DNA of 10,112 nucleotides from WLMZ01 sp039920665 (GTDB lineage: Bacteria > Actinomycetota > Acidimicrobiia > Acidimicrobiales > Ilumatobacteraceae): positions 1 through 10,112 of the forward strand of contig JBDSDH010000317.1 of the NCBI GenBank assembly GCA_039920665.1, written 5' to 3'. Positions 1 through 6,078 of this stretch are shown here, one piece after another (position 1 is the first letter of the stretch; every line of letters begins with the position of its first letter). The notes beneath the pieces were generated by a model. It was not told the origin of the DNA, ran no database searches, and saw only the letters and a list, made by a program, of their open reading frames with translations. The position numbers were made by a program, and so were the translations under genes.

Positions 1-575
1 ACAACGAAACCGGCGCGGTCCTGGCAGCGGATGGTCCGCTTGTGCAACGTGTTCTCGGCGAAGTTGGCGACGTCCTCGATGGTGTCGTTGGACGTGAGCA
101 GCGACGGCACGATCTCCACCAGCTTGAGCACTGGCACGGGGTTGAAGAAGTGCACGCCCACCACCAGGTCGGGACGGCGCGTGGCGATGCCCAGCTTCAT
201 GATCGGGATCGAGCTCGTGTTGGACGCGAGGATCGCATCGGCACCATGCATCACCTCGTCGAGCTGTTGGAACAGGCCGACCTTCAGTGTTTGATCCTCG
301 GCGATCGCCTCGACCACCAGTTCGCAGGACGAGAGCCGGTTCAGGTCGGTCGAGATCCGGATCCCGTCGAGGAACCGGTCCTTGTCGCCCGCCTCGAGCT
401 TGCCGGATCGCACGGCTCGTTCGAACGACTTCGTGATCCGGGCGATGCCGGCGTCAGCGGCACCCTGACTGCTCTCGCACACGGTGACATCGAGCCCGGC
501 ACGCGCACACACCTCGGCAATACCCGAGCCCATCAATCCGCACCCGACAACACCAACACGCTCGATCGTCCTCAT
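1..575 (-). CDS. 3-hydroxyacyl-CoA (3-hydroxybutyryl-CoA) dehydrogenase, C-terminus cut by window edge
   Basis: This enzyme oxidises a 3-hydroxyacyl-CoA to the 3-oxoacyl-CoA with NAD+ (or the reverse) in beta-oxidation or butanoate metabolism, in the cytosol. The first 191 residues are present. A Rossmann glycine motif GCGLMGSGIA lies at residues 11-20, and an acidic Glu34 ends the second beta strand, as in NAD-preferring enzymes. SNTSS lies at 118-122, and HFFNP at 142-146 carries the catalytic histidine (His142) of the family. The family is about 285 residues, so roughly the last third, the helical dimerisation domain, lies beyond base 1. The ATG at 575 is chosen because the Rossmann motif begins about ten residues later, as is usual, and a TAGGGT hexamer lies 7 bases upstream, fitting a leaderless mRNA. 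It is divergent from the SCO6745-family gene. Which member it is (FadB2, PaaH or Hbd type) cannot be told from this piece. Confidence 0.93.
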   Translation of the reverse strand, partial: MRTIERVGVVGCGLMGSGIAEVCARAGLDVTVCESSQGAADAGIARITKSFERAVRSGKLEAGDKDRFLDGIRISTDLNRLSSCELVVEAIAEDQTLKVGLFQQLDEVMHGADAILASNTSSIPIMKLGIATRRPDLVVGVHFFNPVPVLKLVEIVPSLLTSNDTIEDVANFAENTLHKRTIRCQDRAGFV

Positions 576-582
576 CCGATCG

Positions 583-588
583 ACCCTA
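583..588 (-). promoter_or_regulatory. -10 hexamer TAGGGT for the dehydrogenase, leaderless type
   Basis: On the minus strand TAGGGT is followed by 7 bases (cgatcgg) and then the ATG at 575. This fits the actinobacterial TANNNT -10 consensus with transcription starting at, or within a base or two of, the start codon. No Shine-Dalgarno is visible and no good -35 was found. The call rests on sequence pattern only. Confidence 0.5.
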
Positions 589-632
589 CCGAACTGCGGC
601 TCTCGGCTCCAGACGTTCAGGGCGGGCAAGGT

Positions 633-638
633 CTACGC
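633..638 (+). promoter_or_regulatory. -10 hexamer TACGCT for the SCO6745-family gene, leaderless type
   Basis: TACGCT is followed by 7 bases (gcggcca offset to the ATG at 646), the same geometry as on the opposite strand of this 70-bp divergent gap. There is no Shine-Dalgarno before the ATG. No convincing -35 box is seen at 16-18 bases upstream. Confidence 0.5.
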
Positions 639-645
639 TGCGGCC

Positions 646-1377
646 ATGACCAATGACGAACTGCTCGCGACCGCATGTCCGCTGATCGGCACGCTGGGTG
701 CGGCCTTCTACTTCGCACCGGCGACGCTCGGTCGGGGTGGCGAGCTCGGTCTCGATTTCGCCCAGTTCTACGTGATGGGTCGAGGCGGCGTGCTCGGCGA
801 TGTCGAGCCGGTCACCGTCTGGAGCGCGTTCGGCTACTTCAATCCGGCCATGGTCGAAGGCGCATGGACCGCTGGCAAGGCGATCATCGCGCCGCGTGAG
901 GCTGCTCGCGAACACTTTGCCTGCGCTGCCGCCCACGGTCGCGCGCACTACGGCAGTGTTGACGGGATCGAGGCGTTCGTCGCAGCCGCCGAAGCGGTCG
1001 TCGCTGCCGCAGACCCATGTGGTTTGTCGTTGTTCGCCGCCTATTCCGCCGAGCCCCGTGCCGACGACGCGGCGGGTCGGGCCCAGCAGTTGTTGACGGT
1101 GCTGCGCGAGCACCGCGGCAGTGCGCACCTGATCGCGCTCCGGGCGGCCGGGGTCGATTCCAAGACCGCTCACTTCGTCAAGCGCCCGAACGACGTCGCG
1201 ATGTTCGGATGGAGCGCCGACGATGCGCCCGAGATCACCGACGCAACGCGCACGGCGATGGTCGAAGCGGAGCGGATCACCGACACGATCGTCGCGCCGG
1301 CCTTCGCTGTACTCGACGATGCCCGCCGTCAGGCCCTCGTCACCGGGCTGAACGGAATCGCCGCCACCGCCGGCTGA
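646..1377 (+). CDS. SCO6745-family (HTH_67/SalK-like) protein of unknown function
   Basis: A 243-residue soluble protein resembling the actinobacterial SCO6745 family. Members start with a short helix followed by 'YFAP' (here near residues 22-25) and carry a conserved segment of the type 'FGYFNPAMVEGAW' (here about residues 62-74). Some annotations call the fold winged-helix (HTH_67) or 'SalK', but no biochemical activity is known to me. The rest is Ala-rich and helical, with an LxxLREHRGSAHLIAL stretch near 150-165, typical of the family's second half. I see no signal peptide or membrane segment. The reading frame is open further upstream, but the ATG at 646 is preferred: homologues begin close to this point and a TACGCT -10 box lies just upstream. 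A GNAT gene follows after a 41-base gap on the same strand and may be cotranscribed. Confidence 0.75.
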   Translation: MTNDELLATACPLIGTLGAAFYFAPATLGRGGELGLDFAQFYVMGRGGVLGDVEPVTVWSAFGYFNPAMVEGAWTAGKAIIAPREAAREHFACAAAHGRAHYGSVDGIEAFVAAAEAVVAAADPCGLSLFAAYSAEPRADDAAGRAQQLLTVLREHRGSAHLIALRAAGVDSKTAHFVKRPNDVAMFGWSADDAPEITDATRTAMVEAERITDTIVAPAFAVLDDARRQALVTGLNGIAATAG

Positions 1378-1418
1378 GCAGGATCATGCTGGATCGTCCG
1401 GGGCTTTCTGGTTGACCG

Positions 1419-1895
1419 ATGTTCACGACCCGTGCGGCCGAGGGCGTTGATCACGACTTCCTGTGGGAGATGCTGTATCAGGCGCTCCATGTACGTCCCG
1501 GTGATCCTCCGATGCCACGAACGCTGCTCGACGCGCCCGACATCGCCCACTACCTGATCGACTTCGGCTCCCGTGATGGTGACGATGCTCGGGTCGCAGT
1601 CGATGACAGCGATCTCCCGATCGGCGCGGCGTGGGTCCGGCTGATGCCTGCCGACGATCCCGGCTACGGCTTCGTCGCCGAACACATTCCCGAGATCAGT
1701 ATGGCTGTCGTCCCCGAATGGCGCGGCCGCGGTGTCGGCACTCAGCTCATACGTGATCTGATCGCACGGCACCCGGTGATCAGTCTCAGCGTCGACAACG
1801 ACAATGTCGGCGCGATGCGTCTGTACGAGCGACTCGGTTTCGTCTCCGTCGGCACCGTCGGTACATCGATCACGATGCTGCGCGGACTGCTTTGA
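1419..1895 (+). CDS. GNAT-family N-acetyltransferase
   Basis: A 158-residue single-domain GNAT protein, expected to move an acetyl group from acetyl-CoA to an amine of an unknown substrate in the cytosol. The acetyl-CoA pyrophosphate-binding motif A reads MAVVPEWRGRGVGTQLI (about residues 95-111), with the R-G-x-G-x-G/A pattern. Motif B is the typical SLSVDNDNVGAMRLYERLGF (about 122-141), including the N-x-x-A-x-x-L-Y-x-x-x-G-F signature. Size and motif order are complete for the family. The ATG at 1419 is the natural start, but I see no clear Shine-Dalgarno or -10 box before it, so it may depend on transcription from the SCO6745-family gene 41 bases upstream. The substrate cannot be predicted. 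Confidence 0.9.
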   Translation: MFTTRAAEGVDHDFLWEMLYQALHVRPGDPPMPRTLLDAPDIAHYLIDFGSRDGDDARVAVDDSDLPIGAAWVRLMPADDPGYGFVAEHIPEISMAVVPEWRGRGVGTQLIRDLIARHPVISLSVDNDNVGAMRLYERLGFVSVGTVGTSITMLRGLL

Positions 1896-1938
1896 GCATC
1901 AAAGCCGACTGACCCACCGGCAATTGTTTGCGGAGGAT

Positions 1939-1980
1939 GGGGTGACGTCAACCCGCTCTGGGGTGACACCACCCCGCATT
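1939..1980. repeat. Tandem imperfect 21-bp direct repeat in a convergent gap
   Basis: Two adjacent 21-base units start at 1939 and 1960. Both begin GGGGTGAC and share CA at unit positions 11-12 and CCCGC at 14-18; by eye 16 of 21 positions agree. The first unit contains the 8-bp palindrome TGACGTCA (1943-1950); the second contains an inverted repeat GGGGTG/CACCCC. The pair lies in the 149-bp noncoding stretch (1896-2044) between the convergent GNAT and CoA-transferase genes. A regulatory site, a terminator element or a chance duplication are all possible. I see nothing else recognisable in that gap. Confidence 0.6.
1960..1975. terminator. Possible hairpin between convergent genes
   Basis: GGGGTG, a 4-base loop (acac), then CACCCC gives a 6-bp perfect stem between the 3' ends of the GNAT gene (plus) and the CoA-transferase gene (minus). 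Only a weak T-run follows on the plus strand (gcattt) and none on the minus strand. It could be a short bidirectional terminator, but the stem is small and it overlaps the tandem repeat, so this is tentative. Confidence 0.3.
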
Positions 1981-2044
1981 TCTGGGACCAACACCGACAC
2001 GGTCAGACCGACCACCTACCGCAGTCTGTCTGGAGCCGGGCCGA

Positions 2045-3256
2045 TCAGGAGGAACCGGTCAGCCACTCCCGAATCTCGGCGTCGTGTTGACCGAGCGTCG
2101 GGGCATTGTGGCGGACCGATGCCGGGGTTGCCGACAGCCCGATCGGTGAACGCACGGTGCGTTGGACGTGGCCGTCTTCGACGGTGACGACGACCGGCGC
2201 GATGCCGAGCCGTTCAGCCGTGACGAACGCCTGCCCGATGTCGTTGATCGGACCGGCCGGGACGCCGTCACGGGTGAGCGTGGCGACCCAGTTGGCGATG
2301 CTGTCGGTCTGAAAGGCAGCGGAGAGGATCGCCTCCAACTCGTCGATGTGGGCGACGCGGCACGTGTTGTCGACGAACCGCGGATCTGTCGCCAACTCGG
2401 GCCGACCGATCGACACGGCGATCTTGGCGAACTGGGCATCGTTGCCACAGGCGACCACGAACCAACCGTCGGCGGCCGGGAACGTCTGGTACGGCACAAC
2501 CGACGGATGGCGGTTGCCCGTTCGTCCCGGCACGACGCCGGCTCCGATGTGCGCTGCCGACTGGTTCATCAACGCTGCGAGCGCTGCACCCATCAGCGAC
2601 ACCTCGACCCGTTGGCCAACGCCCGTCCGATCGCGAACCGACAGTGCGGCCAGGATCCCAATCGTGCTCTGCAATGCACAGATGTGATCGATGAGAGCCA
2701 CACCGGCCTTGGTCGGCTCGCCATCACGATGACCCGTCACACTCATCAGCCCGCTCATTGCCTGCACCAGCAGGTCATACCCGGACAAATCGGCCGCTTC
2801 CTCGGTCGCCGCGCCGAAGCCAGTGATCGAGCAGTAGACGACCTTCGGATTGGCCGCTGCGATCGCGTCGAATCCGAGACCGTATCGATCGAGCGTGCCC
2901 GGTCGGAAGTTCTCGATCACGACATCGGCCCGCGTTGCGAGTTCGACCGCCAGCGATCGATCATCGGTGTTCGACAGATCGAGTGTGATCGCCCGCTTGT
3001 TGCGGTTGAGACCGATGTAATACGTGCTGACGCCATCCACCCACGGCGGACCCCAGGTGCGGGTGTCGTCGCCGGATCCCGGACGCTCGACCTTGATCAC
3101 GTCGGCACCGAGGTCACCGAGCGTCATCGCCGCATACGGCCCAGCGAGAACCCGCGAGAAGTCGGCGACGAGCAGGCCGGACAGCGGACCAGGAGTTGGC
3201 GCGGGGAGGTCGAGCGGATGTTTCTGTCGGGCACTGTTCAGCTGAGCGTGATCCAC
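2045..3256 (-). CDS. CaiB/BaiF (class III) CoA-transferase family protein
   Basis: Class III CoA-transferases move CoA between carboxylic acids (formyl-CoA transferase, CaiB and BaiF types); the related racemases epimerise 2-methylacyl-CoAs. This 403-residue protein has the family amino-terminal motif GLLVADFSRVLAGPY (27-41), then LGDLGADVIKVE (46-57), NRNKRAITLDL (84-94) and FRPGTLDRYGLG (117-128). SGYDLLVQAMSG (158-169) precedes the region of the catalytic aspartate. By eye, Asp190 in GVALIDHICAL takes that place, which supports a transferase. The frame stays open far upstream, but only two plausible starts lie near the family's usual start: GTG 3280 and GTG 3256. I chose 3256, since a TTGGGT-N17-CAGGAT promoter sits 7 bases before it and 3280 would lie between the promoter boxes. 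Even so, about 25 residues precede the conserved core. The substrate is not predictable. Confidence 0.92.
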   Translation of the reverse strand: MDHAQLNSARQKHPLDLPAPTPGPLSGLLVADFSRVLAGPYAAMTLGDLGADVIKVERPGSGDDTRTWGPPWVDGVSTYYIGLNRNKRAITLDLSNTDDRSLAVELATRADVVIENFRPGTLDRYGLGFDAIAAANPKVVYCSITGFGAATEEAADLSGYDLLVQAMSGLMSVTGHRDGEPTKAGVALIDHICALQSTIGILAALSVRDRTGVGQRVEVSLMGAALAALMNQSAAHIGAGVVPGRTGNRHPSVVPYQTFPAADGWFVVACGNDAQFAKIAVSIGRPELATDPRFVDNTCRVAHIDELEAILSAAFQTDSIANWVATLTRDGVPAGPINDIGQAFVTAERLGIAPVVVTVEDGHVQRTVRSPIGLSATPASVRHNAPTLGQHDAEIREWLTGSS

Positions 3257-3263
3257 AGTCTCG

Positions 3264-3292
3264 ATCCTGTCAGTTGACACGCAGCGACCCAA
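3264..3292 (-). promoter_or_regulatory. Promoter TTGGGT-N17-CAGGAT for the CoA-transferase gene
   Basis: On the minus strand TTGGGT (3292-3287) is separated by 17 bases from CAGGAT (3269-3264). Seven bases (cgagact) then precede GTG 3256. The -10 keeps A2 and T6 of TANNNT but lacks T1; the -35 keeps TTG. The spacing is ideal and helps decide the start codon. The boxes overlap the alternative start GTG 3280. Confidence 0.4.
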
Positions 3293-3331
3293 CCCGTCTC
3301 GCACTGCCGATGGCACCGACAGGGTGCCGAC

Positions 3332-3337
3332 TAGATT
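3332..3337 (+). promoter_or_regulatory. -10 hexamer TAGATT for the DedA-mftE-mftF operon, leaderless type
   Basis: TAGATT is followed by 6 bases (gcaccg) and the ATG at 3344, with no Shine-Dalgarno. This is the clearest leaderless signal in the window. It should drive DedA, mftE and mftF together, since no later gap in the operon exceeds 6 bases. No canonical -35 is found at the expected place (about 3309-3314). Confidence 0.55.
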
Positions 3338-3343
3338 GCACCG

Positions 3344-3985
3344 ATGTTCGGCTTTCTCGATTCCCTGCTCGATCAGTTGCAGGATATTTCGACCTCGCCG
3401 TGGTTCTACGCCGCGATCTTCGTCATTGCGCTGCTCGACGCAGTGGTGCCGGTGGTGCCCAGCGAGACCGCCGTGATCCTCGGCGGCATCGCCGCCGGCC
3501 AGGGTGATCTCAACCTCGCGCTGGTCATCACTGCCGGCGCCGGCGGGGCGATGTTCGGCGACAACATCGCGTACGGCATCGGCAAGAAGTTCAGCGCACG
3601 GATCCAGCGCTGGTACAACGCCAAGCCGAAGCGTTCGGCTCAGTTCGCGTGGGCATCTCGCCAGCTCGCGTCCCGCGGCGGCAGTCTGCTGTTGACGGCT
3701 CGATTCGTGCCCGGCGGCCGAACCGTGATCACGCTGACGAGCGGCATCACCCGCCAACACCGGGGTCGGTTCTTCATCTTCGTGCTGCTCGCGTGCCTGG
3801 TGTGGGCGTCGTACGGCGCCGGTCTCGGCTATTTCTTCGGCAACCAGTTCAAGGACGACCACTCCAAGGCATTCCTGATCGCCTTCGGCACCGCAATCGG
3901 CTTCACGTTCCTGCTCGAGATCGTTCGTCATGCCCGCCGCAAGCGCAAGGGTGAACACGACGCTGCTGCCGCGCTGGCCGGCTGA
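3344..3985 (+). CDS. DedA family (VTT-domain) membrane protein
   Basis: A 213-residue integral membrane protein of the DedA/VTT family. Some members recycle undecaprenyl phosphate or other lipids across the cytoplasmic membrane and affect membrane homeostasis. Visible signatures are the re-entrant segment VPVVPSETAVILGGIAAG (about 35-52) with the conserved acidic Glu41, GGAMFGDNIAYGIGKKF (67-83), and TARFVPGGRTVITLTSG (118-134) with Arg120 and Arg126 of the family's basic motif. Hydrophobic helices follow at about 145-168 and 178-194, and the protein ends in a basic cytoplasmic tail (RHARRKRKGEH). Length is normal for the family. The start is fixed by the TAGATT box 6 bases upstream. mftE begins 6 bases after its stop, so it is the promoter-proximal gene of the operon; whether it has any part in mycofactocin biology is unknown. 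Confidence 0.92.
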   Translation: MFGFLDSLLDQLQDISTSPWFYAAIFVIALLDAVVPVVPSETAVILGGIAAGQGDLNLALVITAGAGGAMFGDNIAYGIGKKFSARIQRWYNAKPKRSAQFAWASRQLASRGGSLLLTARFVPGGRTVITLTSGITRQHRGRFFIFVLLACLVWASYGAGLGYFFGNQFKDDHSKAFLIAFGTAIGFTFLLEIVRHARRKRKGEHDAAAALAG

Positions 3986-3991
3986 CCAGCG

Positions 3992-4675
3992 ATGGCCGAG
4001 ATGAACCGCCTCGGCGACGCGACCTGGCCCGACGTCGCCGTTGACCCACCGCTGCTGCTCGTCCCGGTCGGTTCGTGCGAGCAGCACGGACCCCACCTCC
4101 CGCTCGACACCGACACCCGAATCGCCGTCGCGATCGCCGATGCGTGTGCTGCATCCGTCTCGGGCGTCGCCGTCACCCCGCCGATCTCGATCGGTGCCAG
4201 CGGGGAGCACGCCGGCTTCGCCGGGACGTTGTCGATCGGCAACGACGTACTCGAGACGCTGCTGATCGAGCTCGGCCGCTCCGCCGATTGGAGCACCGGA
4301 TTGGTGTTCGTCAACGGCCACGGCGGCAACCACACCGCAGTGAGGGCGGCCGTCGAGACCCTGACCGCCGAAGGGCGGCGAGCCCTCGCGTGGTGGCCAC
4401 ACATCCATGGCGGCGATGCCCATGCCGGTCGATCGGAGACGTCGTTGCTGTTGACCATCTCGCCGGAATTGGTCCGGCTCGATCGGGCTGCGGCAGGCAA
4501 CACCGATCGCATCGCGACGTTGATGCCTGCGCTGCGCGACGGCGGCGTTGCCGCGGTGAGCGCCAACGGTGTGCTCGGCGACCCGTGCGGAGCCAACGCT
4601 GCTGAAGGCGTCGCTTTGCTCGACCGGCTTGCCGCTGATCTGGCCGAGGCGATCGCCGCCTGGCGAACGACGTGA
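3992..4675 (+). CDS. mftE: Mycofactocin precursor peptide peptidase MftE (creatininase family)
   Basis: MftE is a creatininase-family metallopeptidase that releases the modified C-terminal Val-Tyr dipeptide (as AHDP) from the precursor MftA during mycofactocin synthesis, in the cytosol. This 227-residue protein carries the metal-binding set: PVGSCEQHGPHLPLDTDT (25-42) with Glu30, His32 and Asp41; VNGHGGN (107-113) with His110; and DAHAGRSETS (142-151) with Glu149. GASGEHAGFAGTLSIG (68-83) is the family substrate-loop signature. Creatininase homologues act in several pathways, so the MftE assignment rests partly on the 4-base overlap with the glycosyltransferase mftF. ATG 3992 is 6 bases after the DedA stop; ATG 4001 (residue 4) is an alternative. 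There is no strong Shine-Dalgarno, so coupling to DedA is likely. mftA-D are not in the window. Confidence 0.88.
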   Translation: MAEMNRLGDATWPDVAVDPPLLLVPVGSCEQHGPHLPLDTDTRIAVAIADACAASVSGVAVTPPISIGASGEHAGFAGTLSIGNDVLETLLIELGRSADWSTGLVFVNGHGGNHTAVRAAVETLTAEGRRALAWWPHIHGGDAHAGRSETSLLLTISPELVRLDRAAAGNTDRIATLMPALRDGGVAAVSANGVLGDPCGANAAEGVALLDRLAADLAEAIAAWRTT

Positions 4676-6078
4676 CCCGATACGCAACCGATCGATCACT
4701 GCGGCGAGTCGGCAACGGTCGAGTCCTGATCGGTGGATCACCGGTGAAGGTGATGACGATGACAGCCGCCGGTTCCGCGTTCGTCGACCGAATCGCTGCT
4801 GACGATGACATCACGCCGACCCGCGCCGAGCACAGCCTGATCGACCGGCTTGTCGACTCCGGCCTGATGCATCCCACGCCGTCTCCGATGAACCCACCGC
4901 TCGCGGTCACGGTCGTGATTCCTGCATTCGACGTCGAGCAGTCAACGCTGATCGATCTGGTCGACGCATGTCGGCGGGCGGGCGTCCACGAGGTGATTGT
5001 CGTCGACGATGCATCGCCGACCACGATCCTGGCGATCCCGGGGGCAACCACGATCCGCCACGACATCAACCGTGGACCCGGCGCAGCCCGAACCACCGGC
5101 GCCGCCCAGGTCAACACTCCGCTGATCGCCTTCATCGACACCGATGTCGTCCTACCCGAAGTCTGGACGGACGCGCTCGTTGCCCACTTCGCCGATGAAC
5201 GCGTCGCACTGGTCGCCCCACGCGTTGCCGCGGTTGCCGGCACCACGGTCCTGCAGCGGTACGAGGCGTTGCACTCACCGCTCGATCTCGGCATCGAACC
5301 GGCGCGGGTGTCGGCCGGCACTCGGATCAGCTATGTGCCCTCGGCGATGATCATCGTGCGCGCCGACGCGCTCCGGGCGATCGGCGGTTTCGAGCCGTCG
5401 ATGCGGGTCGGCGAAGACGTCGATCTCGTCTGGCGGCTGGCCGAAGCTGGCCACCGGCTGCGGTACGAGCCGGCCACGACGGTGCACCACCGGTCGCGGC
5501 CGACATGGGCTGGATGGGCTCGGCAGCGCATGGGCTATGGGTCATCGGCGGCACCACTGGCGCGACGTCACCCGGGCGCACTGGTACCGGTCCGGGTCAG
5601 CGGATGGAGCGCTGCCGCGTGGTCGGTGGCGGTGCTCGGGTGGCCGATCGCCGGCGCCACGATCGCAGCCGGCACGACGGTTGCGCTCGCATCCAAACTG
5701 CGCCCCGTGCCCGACGGACCGAAGCAAGCGTTGCGCCTCGCCGGGCTCGGAAACCTGTTCGCCGGACGGGCGCTTGCCAATGCGCTGCTGCGGGCGTGGT
5801 GGCCGCTGGCGCTCATCGGCTCGATCGGGTCGAGGCGAGTCCGTCGCGCAGTCGCGATCGCAGCGATCGCTCCCCCGCTGGTCGACTGGATCCGCAACCA
5901 GCCACCGATCGATCCGGTGCGGTATGTGGCGATCCGGTTCGCCGATGACCTTGCCTACGGCGTCGGCGTCGCTCGCGGGGTGATCACCGAGCGTTCGGTG
6001 TCCGCGTTGATTCCCGACTTCAGCTCGTGGCCGAATCGGCAGCGACCCGATCGACCGGCTTCGGCCAGCGCAGGCTGA
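4672..6078 (+). CDS. mftF: Mycofactocin glycosyltransferase MftF
   Basis: MftF is the family 2 glycosyltransferase that attaches a beta-1,4-linked glucose chain to (pre)mycofactocin. The 468 residues match the usual length. Residues 8-68 form a small domain reading like a PqqD/MftB-type winged helix: RVLIGGSPVKVMTMTAAGSAFV, then a helical part ending LIDRLVDSGLMHP. The GT-A domain starts at about 78 (VTVVIPAFD). Nucleotide-binding Asp112-Asp113 (VIVVDDASP), the DxD motif D156-T-D158 (AFIDTDVVLP) and the acceptor/catalytic motif GGFEPSMRVGEDVDLVWRL (238-256, Glu248-Asp249) are all present. The last third has hydrophobic helices at about 305-335 and 360-395, suggesting membrane association. GTG 4672 overlaps the mftE stop (GTGA), showing translational coupling. 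The last 59 bases overlap the convergent DUF4395 gene. Confidence 0.92.
   Translation: MTRYATDRSLRRVGNGRVLIGGSPVKVMTMTAAGSAFVDRIAADDDITPTRAEHSLIDRLVDSGLMHPTPSPMNPPLAVTVVIPAFDVEQSTLIDLVDACRRAGVHEVIVVDDASPTTILAIPGATTIRHDINRGPGAARTTGAAQVNTPLIAFIDTDVVLPEVWTDALVAHFADERVALVAPRVAAVAGTTVLQRYEALHSPLDLGIEPARVSAGTRISYVPSAMIIVRADALRAIGGFEPSMRVGEDVDLVWRLAEAGHRLRYEPATTVHHRSRPTWAGWARQRMGYGSSAAPLARRHPGALVPVRVSGWSAAAWSVAVLGWPIAGATIAAGTTVALASKLRPVPDGPKQALRLAGLGNLFAGRALANALLRAWWPLALIGSIGSRRVRRAVAIAAIAPPLVDWIRNQPPIDPVRYVAIRFADDLAYGVGVARGVITERSVSALIPDFSSWPNRQRPDRPASASAG

Noticed and set aside
42..656. A 204-codon open frame on the plus strand opposite the dehydrogenase
   Set aside because: Composition is typical of antisense GC-rich DNA (His/Asp/Arg-rich), and the minus strand encodes a clear hydroxyacyl-CoA dehydrogenase with Rossmann and HFFNP motifs.
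1943..1950. TGACGTCA read as a CRE-like or known regulator site
   Set aside because: It is only an 8-bp palindrome; no bacterial regulator can be named from it, so it is described as part of the repeat only.
3992..4675. Creatininase (creatinine amidohydrolase) proper
   Set aside because: The fold is shared, but the 4-base overlap with mftF and the length of 227 residues point to MftE.
2045..4741. A single 898-codon open frame on the minus strand, suggesting a giant fusion protein ending in the CoA-transferase
   Set aside because: Only the last 403 codons match a family. The upstream part is antisense to DedA and mftE, is Arg/Asp/Gln-rich with no domain pattern, and is the expected result of GC-rich codon bias leaving few stops.
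4311..5321. A 336-codon minus-strand open frame opposite mftE/mftF
   Set aside because: It is Ser/Arg/Thr-rich with no recognisable motif and spans two well-supported genes on the other strand.
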